Below, in pieces: positions 54,373 through 64,000 of a stretch of 64,000 nt of DNA (its first letter is position 1; each line of letters starts with the position of its first letter). The notes below the pieces were generated by a model. The model had not been told where the DNA came from and searched no databases. It saw nothing but the letters and a program-made list of their open reading frames with translations. The DNA is taken from assembly GCA_015179045.1 (NCBI GenBank), contig WHUZ01000077.1, positions 1 through 64,000 of the forward strand, given 5' to 3'. This DNA is from Kalaharituber pfeilii (Eukaryota; Ascomycota; Pezizomycetes; Pezizales; Pezizaceae). The translations under genes were made by a program, and so were the position numbers.

Positions 54373-57300
54373 ATGGATGCTGCAGGACTTGCATTCAGTA
54401 TTATACCAGCAGCCGTCAAACTGGTTCAATATCTCCAGAACGTCAAAGATGCTCCAGCATCCTGCCAAGAACTTATTGAACGGTTCAACTTATATATACA
54501 ATATGCGCAGCAGGTAGCTGACAGAAAGCAAAACAACAAAATTCCAAACGAAGTGCAGAAGAGCCTTGAGCCGCAGCACCTTGTCCTCCAGAAGCTAAAT
54601 GCAATTCTTCAAGATCCAAAGCTACAAAATCTCCTAAAACAGCCGGCAATTATTGTTGAGGCTCAAAGTTCGACAATTGTGGAGAGTCAAGCTACCATCA
54701 CAATTTCCGATGCAAGTTCCATTATATCTACCGATGGGTCGATTTCCGGAGACCTCACTGCGAATGAAACCTCTGGGAAAGCGTCTACTAATGCTGGTGT
54801 CAAGAGGCAGCGAAAGAGAGATTTTTTTAAGAAACTTATCCCATCGCGGACATCAACCCCCATGACTACTGGTGGTAAAACTTCTCAACGTTACCTGAGT
54901 TCTCCCACTGGTTTCAATCCGGCGCAATCCAGAACTGGTTCGGAGGTCTCTTTGGCTTTGTCTACTATCACTTCCGCCGCTGCGGAAAAATCGACTACCA
55001 TCAGAACACTGGTCGATCGATTGGTATGGCCATTCCAAGAGGATGAATTCAAAGAAATTTCACAGTCTCTTGAAACGATCACGAACATTCTGCAGAAGAT
55101 GCTGCAGCTTGAGATCAGGTACTCCACTTTGAAACGAGCCGTTTATATGCTGCTTATGGACAGTTCTGCTAATATGCACCTAAAATTGTAGGGAAGTTGT
55201 ATTGGACTCTCAAGTTAAAATGACTGATGTTAGCAACGATGTAACAGAAATGAAGTATGTTTCCTCTCCTTACTACAGCCTGCCTCTATGGAAAATGTGA
55301 CACGTTTCTCGAGTGGAGTTCCGTTTCTATAGGTAGCAAAACACTCGCTAATAGTAGTAATCTATACATTTGGATTGCTGTGGTACAAACTAGAGCTATT
55401 GCAGTTAGCAAACATGAAGGTACGATAGAACACTGGAAGACAAGAGGATTATCCTGACATTCAAGTTAAGTAACTAAACTCATTTTATTTGAACAGATGA
55501 TGTCAGAGAAAACGCATATAAATGGCTGTCGCCATTGACATTTTGGAGCACGCAAGATAATGTTTATGGGAAGGTCGAGCATGGTACTGGAACGTGGCTC
55601 CTGGAGGATGAAAAATTTGCCAAATGGCTACGAGGGGAGTCGAGGGCACTGTTTTGTTATGGAATGCGTTAGTCTTCTATTGTTCGAGGTGCCAAAGCAG
55701 AGGAAACAGCTAACATTCAAAACTATAGCTGGTGCAGGAAAGACTACACTCACGTATCTCCCCTTCAACAAGGCTTCTTTGCTATGCCACCTACTAAGCA
55801 AAACCTTTTAGGTCTCTTGTCATTCAGCATTTGAACGATAATTATGGCATCAATAAAGCAATGGGCAAGGAGCAGGTTGGAATTGCGTTCTTGTATTGTA
55901 ACTATGGCGACCAACAAGTGCAGACTCTGCAGAACCTCCTTGGAAGCATTTTGCGCCAACTGGAAAAGCAATGCTATATTACACCTGATCTCAGCAAGCT
56001 TTACACAGAATATTGGAAGAAAGAGGAACGCTATTTGCCTGTCAACGAGATTATGGAGCGGGTCAAAAAATGTGCTTCAGCTCTGGAGAGAATCTTTCTT
56101 GTAGTTGATGCTTTAGATGAATGCCTTTCTCAACGTGACCTATTGCGCATCCACTTGTTTAATCTTATCCAGTGTGCTGGCAATGTGCAGCTTTTCGCAA
56201 CATCTCGACCTGATCCTAGTTCTGTTAATTTCTTTATGGAAAAGGGGTACTCAAGCTTGGAAATAACAGCCAAAGACAATGATATCAGGATATATCTTGA
56301 GGCAAGAATAGAACAGTTTGCAAAAACGGGTGAAAATCTTTACCGCCTTATCGGTGCTAATGCTGAACTTCGGAACGAGGTAATTAATAGGATTTCACAA
56401 CAGGCAAATGGAATGTAAGTATTTTCTGTTGAAACTAATTCTTTTCTCTAACTAACATTTGTGGAGGTTCTTGATTGCCCAGCTTCATTTAGCCTCCATT
56501 GCCAACACTCCGAACCGCAAAAAGCTTGAGCTGGCTTTAGACCATCTTCCTAAAGGTTTGGGCAGTACCTATCATAAAGCAATTCAGCGACTTCAAGCGC
56601 ACAATGTGAATTCCTGGGATATAATTCAGAAAGCTCTCATGCTAGTCACGTTTACCTTGGACTGGTTAGAGCCTGATGCACTTTTGGATGCAATTGCTAC
56701 GCATGAGGACACTGGCTTTGACAGGAATGATAGAGTGGATACAGCATACTTGCTTTCAAACTGTGGGGGTTTGCTGGTTGAGGAAGAGTTGAAAGATAAC
56801 GCGCAGAGTAAGGGGTGAGTAATATTCATTGTCTTAGATAATAGAAATAGGAACCGACATTGACCGAACTCTACTCTTATTAGAAATAAAATTATTATCC
56901 GTTTCATTCATCAAAGTGCTAAAGAGTTCTTTGAGAAGAATCTAACTCTGTTATTTCCAAGCACGGATAACTCAAGTTCACTTACCATCTTAACTGCTGA
57001 AGCACACTCCATCATTACACATGTGTGTCTAAAGTACCTAACAACAGACCGAGGTGATGCATATCAGAATGCTCAGTGGGATGGCATGAACTTGAGCTGT
57101 GATTTCCCTTTCTTACAGTACTCCTTTTGCCATTGGGGAATCCATGCCTCTAAAGCTTCAAAGGATCGAATCCAAAGTAAACTATTCCAGTACTTCGATC
57201 ATGAGTATGATGCAGGGTCCTCGAATGGCCGCAACCACTACCAGGCATTTGATACGTTCTGGGAGTTTGACAGGTCTCCATCGATGTGGGATTGGGTCTC

Positions 57301-59389
57301 AGGTCAGCATATTCATGCAGCGTCTAGGTGTGGGTCGATCTTTGTGGCATCAGTGGTATTTGATTTGAGGGTGTTAGTTGAGGGATACGTTCGGCAAAAT
57401 CCAAACTTCATTCCAACTCTACCAAAACCCTTCCTTGGAATCTGTTTGACAGCGGCAGCATGGAGCGGAAATATAGACTTCTTCAGACGACTTTGGATTA
57501 GGGCCGCAGATATCAATATAAACTCCACTAATAGTGCCATTAGCCCATGTATACGAGCCATCACTCCTTTGTGGGCAGCGGCATATAATGGGCATAGCGG
57601 GGTAGTTGAGCTGCTGCTAGTGAATTCGAATGACAGGGTCGACGTTAATATAGCTAATGCAAGTGGCATAACACCGCTATATGTAGCTGCTCGGAGTGGA
57701 CATAGCAGGGTGGTTGAGCTGCTGCTGGCGAATACCAAGGTGGATGTCAATATGGCTAAGCAAGGTGGCTGGACACCACTCCAGTGTGCAGCTACCAATG
57801 GGCATGGCAAGGTGGTCGAGCTGCTGCTGGCGCATACCAAGGTCGATGTCAATATAGCTGACGAAATTGGCTGGACACCACTCAATAATGCAGCTTATGA
57901 AGGGCATGAAAAGGTGGTCGAGCTGCTGCTGGCGCATACCAAGATCGACGTCAATACGACTGATGAAGACGGCTTTACACCACTGAATAGTGCAGCTAAC
58001 AATGGGCATGGCAAGGTGGTCGAACTGCTGCTGGCACATACCAAGGTCGATGTCAATATGGGTAACAAATACGGCTTTACACCACTGAATTCTGCAGCTA
58101 CCAAGGGGCATAGCAAGGTGGTCGGGCTGCTGCTGGCGGATACCAAGGCCGATGTCAATATAGCCAGCATCATTGGTTGGACACCACTCAATAGTGCAGC
58201 TGATGAAGGGCATGAAAAGGTGGTTGAGCTGCTGCTGGCGCATACCAAGGTCGATGTCAATATGGCTAACAAAGGTGACGTGACACCACTGAATTTTGCA
58301 GCTTTCCATGGGCATGACAAGGTGGTCGAGCTGCTGCTGGCGCATACCAAGGTCGATGTCAATAGAGCCAGCAACACTGGCTGGACACCACTGAATAGTG
58401 CAGCTAACAATGGGCATGACAAGGTGGTCGAGCTGCTGCTGGCGAATACCAAGGTAGATGTCAATATGGCTGACAAAAACGGCTTTACAGCACTCAATAG
58501 AGCAGCTAATAAGGGGCATGACAAGGCGGTCGAGCTGCTGCTGGCGCATACCAAGGTCGATGTCAATATGGCTAACGAAAACGGCGTGACACCACTGAAT
58601 ATTGCAGCTTTCCATGGGCATGACAAGGTGGTTGAGCTGCTGCTGGCGAATACCAAGATCGACGTCAATATGGCTAATGAAAATGGCTTTACACCACTGA
58701 ATAGTGCAGCTAACAACGGGCATAGCAAGGTGGTCGAGCTACTGCTGGCGCATACTAAGGTCGACGTAAATATGGGTACCAAAAAAGACTCAACACCACT
58801 GAACAGAGCAGCTAACAATGGGCATGACAAGGTGGCCGAGCTGCTGCTGGCGAATCCCAAAGTCGATGTCAATATGGCTAATAAAGATGGCTGGACACCA
58901 CTCAATAGTGCAGCTAATGAAGGGCACGAAAAGGTGGTCGAGCTGCTGCTGGCGAATACCAAGGTCGATGTCAATATGGCTAACAAAAACGGCTTTACAC
59001 CACTAAATAGTGCAGCTAACAACGGGCATGGCAAGTTGGTCGAGCTGCTGCAGGCGAATACCAAGGTCGATGTCAATATGGCTGACGAAACTGGCCGGAC
59101 ACCACTGCATAGCGCAGCTCGTCAAGGGCATGAGAAGGCTGTTGAGCTGCTGCTTGCAGACAGTAGGATTGATGTCAACTGTAGTGATAAAGATGGTAAC
59201 ACCCCGCTGCATATAACAGCTTACCATGGGCACACCCGCATAGCAAAGCAACTTCTTGCACATGACAAAATCGACTTTACCCAGGTCAATGCCGCGTCTG
59301 AGACTGCCATAGATGTTGCCACCAAGCATGGGCACCATGAGATTGTCACAATGTTACGTTCAAAATTTGAAAACGACAACGAGACATAG
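54373..59389 (+). CDS. NLR-B: NACHT-ankyrin STAND receptor, intact (1,495 aa)
   Basis: Eight exons (54373-55118, 55192-55254, 55394-55419, 55497-55667, 55729-55753, 55812-56414, 56467-56814, 56884-59389) join in one frame of 1,496 codons including the stop. The N-terminus (MDAAGLAFSIIPAAVKLVQY, VKDAP) resembles fungal STAND N-terminal helical domains such as SesA or Fungal_N. A Ser/Thr-rich linker, VWPFQEDEFKEI helix and GTGTWLLEDEKFAKWL pre-NACHT motif follow. Walker A GAGKT is at about 337-341, Walker B LVVDALDEC near 440-448. The linker (LPKGLGSTYHKAIQRL, FIHQSAKEFFE) leads to about 18 ankyrin repeats from residue ~887. Fungal relatives are cytosolic sensors implicated in heterokaryon incompatibility or defence. 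The ligand here is unknown. Confidence 0.9.
57560..59310 (+). repeat. Ankyrin-coding tandem array of NLR-B (about 17-18 units of 102 bp)
   Basis: The unit encodes TPLNSAANNGHDKVVELLLA then NTKVDVNMADKNGF. Most of the central units are very similar in DNA (GGTGGTCGAGCTGCTGCTGG recurs almost unchanged), while the outer ones are diverged. The variable residues fall at positions typical of ligand-facing ankyrin loops. Confidence 0.92.
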
Positions 59390-60550
59390 CCTATGCTAGT
59401 CTCCATCCCTTGGCTCTCTATCCCTCTGCTCTTCACGTTGACCTCAATCCTCATGTTTTGTACTTCGTTTCATTTCTGCTGGCAAGGAAGTTGTGAGAGA
59501 GCGGGCGTTCTGCCGGGTATGTGCTTCGAACTAGGATTTGATTTTCAACATTGGATCTATGTTCTGTGTATGCATCAATCGTTTTCAGAAAGCTTTTTTT
59601 TTTCTATACGTCACTAGCATTGATAAATTTTGGTTATGTAGCAAGCGGCGGAGGTAACCCACATGGACGTTTTTCACCACTTTCACCAGCTCATCTCGTT
59701 CACTGTTTCTCCTGTTATTCTCTTTCGTTGCCGTTTTGCTGACCATTCCGCATTGACGCATTGCTTCCGACTGTTTTGTATTTTCCATTTTCCATAGAAA
59801 GCCACAAAGAACTGAACCCTCCTTGTCGTCCACCAACTCGTTTGCTCCACTTGTTTCTCCTCTCCACTTCCTAGTATAGTACCCAATGTGTCGAGCAGCG
59901 GTTGAAACTGTTTGTCTCATAAAATTTGTCGGCCGTATTCCTCATCTTTTCTACCTGCTGTAACGTGTTATCTTGTAAGTAACCTACCTCTGGGGAAAAT
60001 TACCCATGACATACCGAATCTCAAAACTGATAGTTACAATGCGGCATGATGCCCTAGCTACAGTCGGTCTCTTGATTGTTTTTCCTACTGGAATGGGTGT
60101 TTGGCTTACGGAAATATTACACACGGAGTGGCATGGCTTTGCTTCATTGTGCTTGATCCTCCTATGTTTACGTTTATCCACATATTCTCAGCCAGGTCCC
60201 TACTGTTTTATGTCCTCATCCAGTATGTACTCCTCGTTTTGGTGTGGTAAGCAGAGGTACCTCAATCTTCGCCGCTCCGTCTTCTGTCATTTCCCTCAAT
60301 GTCCCCTGTGCCCTCACTGCCCTACATGCGTGGAGATTGCTGCTTTCCTCAGCCGGTCTGGCTCCCTGCATGCTACCCAGACCCCGCCTCTTGACAGGCT
60401 GTGGTCCGGTAGGTTTGAGGTGGAACAAGTGCAGTCGGAGATACCTTGTGAAGGCGTCAGCACCAGGTCAGAACTCCGTGAGTTACGTGTCGGCACACAA
60501 GTCAAGGCTCTGAGGGAACCTTGAAATACGCTGTCTGGACGGTACGCACA
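59390..60550. other. Downstream of NLR-B, unassigned
   Basis: The T- and C-rich start is probably the NLR-B 3' UTR. The longest frame, 60006-60524 (172 aa), has a hydrophobic start but no recognisable family; I do not call it. Confidence 0.4.
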
Positions 60551-60558
60551 TACATCAA

Positions 60559-60624
60559 TGACATCTTTTTTACCTGAAATGTCTACCCTACCATGGCGAA
60601 CAGCTGCAAGCAGGGTTACGTGAA

Positions 60625-60660
<36 letters not shown>

Positions 60661-60662
60661 CC
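60559..60662 (+). mobile_element. Micro-retroposon, LINE tail family 2 (about 100 bp)
   Basis: CTACCATGGCGAACAGCTGC, then AAGCAGGGTTACGTGAAATA and poly(A). The best duplication is TACATCAA at 60551-60558 and 60663-60670; this is shorter than in other copies, so the left border is uncertain. Confidence 0.7.
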
Positions 60663-60670
60663 TACATCAA

Positions 60671-61173
60671 CTACATAATAGCTATATTTGTTTAATAATA
60701 CCAGTGGCAGAATAGAATACACATCAGGTTCTATATATGGGATATTCAAAGATATACAGTAGAGCTATAGGGCTACTCATGAGTACTTAGGTAAGTGACA
60801 GCATGGAGATATAATGAAGGTGTGAATGATGCATATACAATCTCGTAAGCATGAATATATAAGATGGGAAAGTTTTAAGTATTGCCATCTTCAGCACTTT
60901 ATATGTGAACTGATATAGAGTTCTCTCGCTGCCATATCACCTCTTCTGTCCAAATCTGGTTCTTTGTTCGACGTGGTTTTGCCCCTCGATACGTAGATAT
61001 CAAACAAACTACCAGGCCTGTTTTGGGCATCTCGTTCTGACTTGTAGCAAATAGATCCTTCCACGTGTATAGCAGTCGATTCGTGCACATCTTCTCATCA
61101 GAAGGAATGAAAGAAGAAGAAAATGGAAGGGACGAAACGATTGAGAAGGGGATTAGGAGAGGAAGAGTCGAAC
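60671..61173. other. Unassigned
   Basis: AT-rich, no gene supported. Confidence 0.4.
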
Positions 61174-61186
61174 AGGGTGAGAGGTC

Positions 61187-61234
61187 TCTTTTTTTTTTTA
61201 TATATACCGTATCTTTACTCGCATGCCGCCCTGT
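61187..61234 (-). mobile_element. Micro-retroposon, LINE tail family 1 (48 bp)
   Basis: A poly-T tract, TATATATACC, then TTTACTCGCATGCCGCCCTG. The 13-bp duplication AGGGTGAGAGGTC lies at 61174-61186 and 61235-61247. Confidence 0.88.
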
Positions 61235-61247
61235 AGGGTGAGAGGTC

Positions 61248-61705
61248 AATTGAAAGAGGTTGAAGAAGATAATAGAGAGTGCCGAAATTCTATGGGAGGA
61301 GTGGATATACCAGAGAAGAAAAGATCGGCATAAGGAACGAATGTGAGAGATGCAACTGTGTTTCCCGATAAGAAAAGGCCTCAAGAGTTTCGGCGGGAGC
61401 TGGATTGATCCAATCAAAAGATGGTTGATGAATGTGAAGATCGAATCGCAACTGAAGGTCCATTGCTTATCTCTTTTCACAGTACTTACCTTCAAAAATA
61501 AAATAAAAAATAAAAGGAAATTCATGCAAGAGGCCAACTTTAAAAATACAATTACAAGAAGAAGCACAGCAGGCACAGGAAGAAGCAATGACCGACACCA
61601 TTAATTCATGGACAAAGTATAATGAGCAACAAGAAGTCGACCAACGGCACAATAAAAATAAAAAAATTAAAAAGTAAAAATAATAAAAATAAAAACATAA
61701 GCTAA
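61248..61705. other. 3' flank of the deaminase-like gene
   Basis: No gene is supported. It ends in an A-rich stretch (AATAAAAATAAAAA words, about 61640-61700), plausibly containing the polyadenylation signals of the converging minus-strand gene or low-complexity filler. Confidence 0.4.
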
Positions 61706-63409
61706 TCAATCAGTGTCATCAAAGACTGCATTGTCCCCCGACTCGTCAGCCAGGCATTCCTTCGTCGCAATATATTTTGGCGTCCTCAATTCAGCTGAAT
61801 CGCTGCTGCGGCGATTCCTTGCCAAATGTATAATTGAGTCTAAACCAACCTTAACGCGTTCCTCCACTCGCCGTATACAAGCCTGGGGGGTACCAGATGG
61901 TGCCCGCCAGGTTGATGGCACCTTCCTATGGCACCCAGATGTAAGGTAAACGGGACGAGTATAGTGTTCAGAGTCATTGGAATTTAGTGTTAAAAGGAAT
62001 TCATGGCAGAGGAGGCAGCTTTGTTTAGAGACCCCAATTTTGATATGAGGTGTATTAGTAAAGTTCTTGTCCACGAGTAGAGATCGGATATGCATAGCTA
62101 CACTGCATTCACAGTGGACTGACTCCTCGAGTGTAGATATGGAGATATAAGGAGGCTCTACTTGGGGCAATCCATTGAATGTGGGGAATTGAGCCCGGAG
62201 GGCTGAGCGGGTGATTGGAACCCTGTCACATGGCTTCTGCGAGTTTCTCTGCGTGTATAGGTTCACAATCGTGAGATAGTCCGTTGGCACTCTCGCGGGA
62301 ATTGGCTGAGGAATATCTGGCACCTGTGGATTCGGCGTTAGCACGTTATTGAGGTTAAATGCTTGGGGAGAAAGCTACCTCTTCTATTGTGAAGACCTTA
62401 CGCTGGTATTGCACATGTGGTGTTTTGTCGGTTCCCCACAATGAAATCAGAGCGACACTTGTAAAGTAATCTCCGAACTTGTTGATTCGCCGTTGCAGGG
62501 TCTGGTCCATACATTGCCCTCCTGGCCCATGGCAAAGTGCATCGCCCTTAGAAAACCTATCAGAAAATAGCCACCTTACTCTGCTAAAGTATTGCACTAA
62601 TCTGATTTTTTTTTTTTATATCATTACTCGCATGCCGCCCTATGGGCTATGGCGGGGTACTAATCTGAGTGTTAGGTATACCATGCGTGATTATGATTGG
62701 CACTTACAATGCTTGATGCAACGTAGGAAAGAATGAACAATTTCCCAGTGTCGTTCTCCATTGTAAAGGGATCGAATACTAATATTTTTTGAAGAAATTT
62801 CCGAACGTTATCAGGAAATGACTTCAGTCCTTTTATTGTGCTCAACAAATCATCGAGAAACTTCGTTGCTTCAGGTGAATAGTCGAACGTTTCACAAACT
62901 TTCGCACGGAATTCATTGGAATCTAGTCCATCCCACCCGTTGCCCGTCAACTGTTGCTGCAGCTTTTTCAACCTCTGCCACACCTTTCCTTTGCAGAAAG
63001 GCAAAACAAGTTGGAACAATTCTTCTGCCACTTTTGCCTTCGTATCTTTATCAGCCACGTTTTTAATAAAAGATACTATTGAGTTAACATGCGCTTTCTC
63101 TGTATCGGTGCATGGAGCATTCTTTGCATAATATAAAGCAGGGAATCCCTTGTCACCAACGAAAAGGCCAACTGCAGCAACATCAGATCTTCGGCGGGCA
63201 ACGAGTAGCAGTGAGATAGCATCCAGAAGAGTGAGATACGTTTCAACATCTTCAGGGACAGTCTCCCGCCCAAAGTATGTGTTGAGAGGTCTCAGGTTGT
63301 GGTGGTTAAGCTCCTGAATAGATTTGATAGTTGCAAGAGCATGAAGATTGCAGGCGAAAGTAGACTTCTGATAGAGCTCTTCTGGAGCTGTACCAGCATT
63401 TTCGGTCAT
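61706..63409 (-). CDS. OTT_1508-like deaminase family protein (about 495 aa)
   Basis: Three exons fit: 63409-62708, 62546-62379 and 62323-61706. Intron 2 (62378-62324, 55 nt) is clear, with a GTAGCT donor, CTAAC branch and CACAG acceptor. Intron 1 (62707-62547) has a GTAAGT donor and an in-frame TCTAAG acceptor, and contains a micro-retroposon; its acceptor is my best guess. The N-terminal half is helical with no named domain. The C-terminal part has ESVHCECSVAMHI (a His-x-Glu zinc/proton-transfer motif) and GVSKQSCLLCHEFL (Cys-x2-Cys), the pattern of the fungal OTT_1508-like deaminases, followed by TSGCHRKVPSTW. The substrate is unknown. A LINE insertion ends about 65 bp upstream of the start codon, so expression may be altered. 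Confidence 0.7.
62606..62658 (-). mobile_element. Micro-retroposon in intron 1 of the deaminase-like gene (53 bp)
   Basis: A poly-T tract, ATATCATTACTCGCATGCCG and CCCTATGGGCTATGGCGGGG. The 10-bp duplication ACTAATCTGA is at 62596-62605 and 62659-62668. Relative to the gene it is inserted in the sense direction. Confidence 0.88.
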
Positions 63410-63477
63410 TGTGACTAAGAGCCCAAGTGAACTAGTGATAAAAGAATTGATTAAAAGATTGGAATGTGGTGGCTTAG

Positions 63478-63681
63478 ATGCCCTTGGCGGCCGAATTGGA
63501 GAAGTGCAGCTGCGGGGAGGCCCAGACGGGGGAGCACCTAGCCCTCCAGTGCAGTCAGCAGAGGTTTCGCCCAGAAGGCTTTAGAGAATGGGGGGATATG
63601 GAGAAGAACTGGAAAATGACAGCAGAGAATGGGGAGGAGTGGGATGAGTTGGAAAGGTTCTTCTCCGGGATCAGGTTTTAG
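63478..63681 (+). pseudogene. C-terminal fragment of LINE family-2 ORF2
   Basis: A 67-aa open end of ORF2 with CSCGEAQTGEHLALQC (Cys-x-Cys...His...Cys). The apparent ATG lies in the target-site duplication, so the start is an artefact of the insertion. Confidence 0.7.
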
Positions 63682-63989
63682 TGCGCCGCGCGATTTGCCG
63701 ACCCGGGAGAAAGTTTGCGGGTTGCGAGGGTGTGGAGGAAACTGCGAAGATGTGGAGAAGAGGGGAGGAGGAAGAGGGGGAGATATATAGTGGAGCCTCC
63801 CTGAGGCAGAAACCGGAAGGACCGTCCGGAGGTTTCTGGAATCAGGTTCTATAAGTAGATAGAAATTTCTTTGTTTGTTAAGCCTGTCTCCGGGCTTCGA
63901 GGGCTTGCCCAGGGACCCTGCCATGGCTTGGCGCTTCAAGCGGGGTTATGTGAGTTAAAAAATAAATAAAAATAAATAAAATAAAAAAA
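63485..63989 (+). mobile_element. 5'-truncated LINE (family 2), end of ORF2 plus 3' UTR (505 bp)
   Basis: Starts inside ORF2: LAAELEKCSCGEAQTGEHLA then LQCSQQRF is a zinc-binding C-terminus, and the frame ends at a stop at 63679-63681. A 3' region of about 290 bp ends CCTGCCATGGCTTGGCGCTT, AAGCGGGGTTATGTGAGTTA and a degenerate A-rich tail. The 11-bp duplication TTAGATGCCCT is at 63474-63484 and 63990-64000, the last base of the window. This copy shows that tail family 2 belongs to a LINE. Confidence 0.88.
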
Positions 63990-64000
63990 TTAGATGCCCT

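Noticed and set aside
57895..59076. 393-aa frame on the minus strand, and the 348-aa frame at 57677-58723
   Set aside because: They are reverse-strand shadows of the NLR-B ankyrin repeats; the plus strand gives canonical ankyrin sequence.
60006..60524. 172-aa frame as a membrane protein gene
   Set aside because: Only the start is hydrophobic; the rest is low-information sequence and no family is recognisable.
1..64000. tRNA, rRNA genes or riboswitches
   Set aside because: I looked for T-loop (GGTTCGAAT-like) and paired-arm patterns on both strands and saw no convincing candidate; a covariance-model scan would be decisive.

Overview
This window is nuclear DNA from a filamentous ascomycete fungus (Pezizomycotina). 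A Leotiomycetes-like species is my guess and is not proven by the sequence. The evidence is the short GT-AG introns of about 50-140 nt, some with RCTRAC-type branch sites, a cutinase, a DHA1-type MFS transporter, NACHT-ankyrin (NLR-like STAND) genes, an OTT_1508-type deaminase-like gene, a fungal pogo transposon and Tad-like LINE pieces. Gene density is low. Most of the sequence is transposon debris, inverted-repeat elements and unassigned DNA.

Layout. 1-19.0 kb is gene-poor. It holds a small single-span membrane protein (859-1053, minus), MITE-like elements of one family (35-111, 3275-3673, 13106-13821), a decayed MFS transporter (5.5-7.06 kb), one probable fungal-specific protein gene (9677-10408), a tandem repeat (15.9 kb) and a large imperfect inverted repeat (16.7-17.2 kb). 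19.0-25.5 kb is one LTR retrotransposon on the minus strand. Its LTRs are almost identical and it has a TSD, gag, protease and the start of reverse transcriptase, but the rest of pol is missing. 27.3-28.1 kb is a cutinase with one in-frame stop. 29.7 kb holds a 53-aa membrane micro-ORF. 32.0-33.6 kb has two 5'-truncated LINE fragments and an inverted-repeat element. 36.5-38.7 kb is a complete pogo-like DNA transposon whose transposase becomes one 561-aa frame once a 59-nt intron is removed.

The accessory core is a pair of NLR-like genes on the plus strand. NLR-A (39.1-46.8 kb; DUF7708-like domain, NACHT, about 32 ankyrin repeats) is a pseudogene, broken by several frameshifts and three short poly(A)-tailed retroposon insertions. 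NLR-B (54.4-59.4 kb; helical N-terminus, NACHT, about 18 ankyrin repeats) joins into an intact 1,495-aa frame across eight exons. At the right end (61.7-63.4 kb, minus) is a probable OTT_1508-like deaminase gene. It carries a micro-retroposon in its first intron and a LINE insertion about 65 bp upstream of its start codon.

The most unusual theme is a set of about 14 LINE 3'-end insertions of two tail families. Many are only 38-80 bp, and most have 8-14 bp target-site duplications. They occur across the window and have helped destroy NLR-A. Two of them join the end of LINE ORF1 directly to the 3' tail, which suggests a non-autonomous deletion derivative. Fungal NLR genes are thought to act in allorecognition or immunity; no function here was shown beyond domain resemblance.
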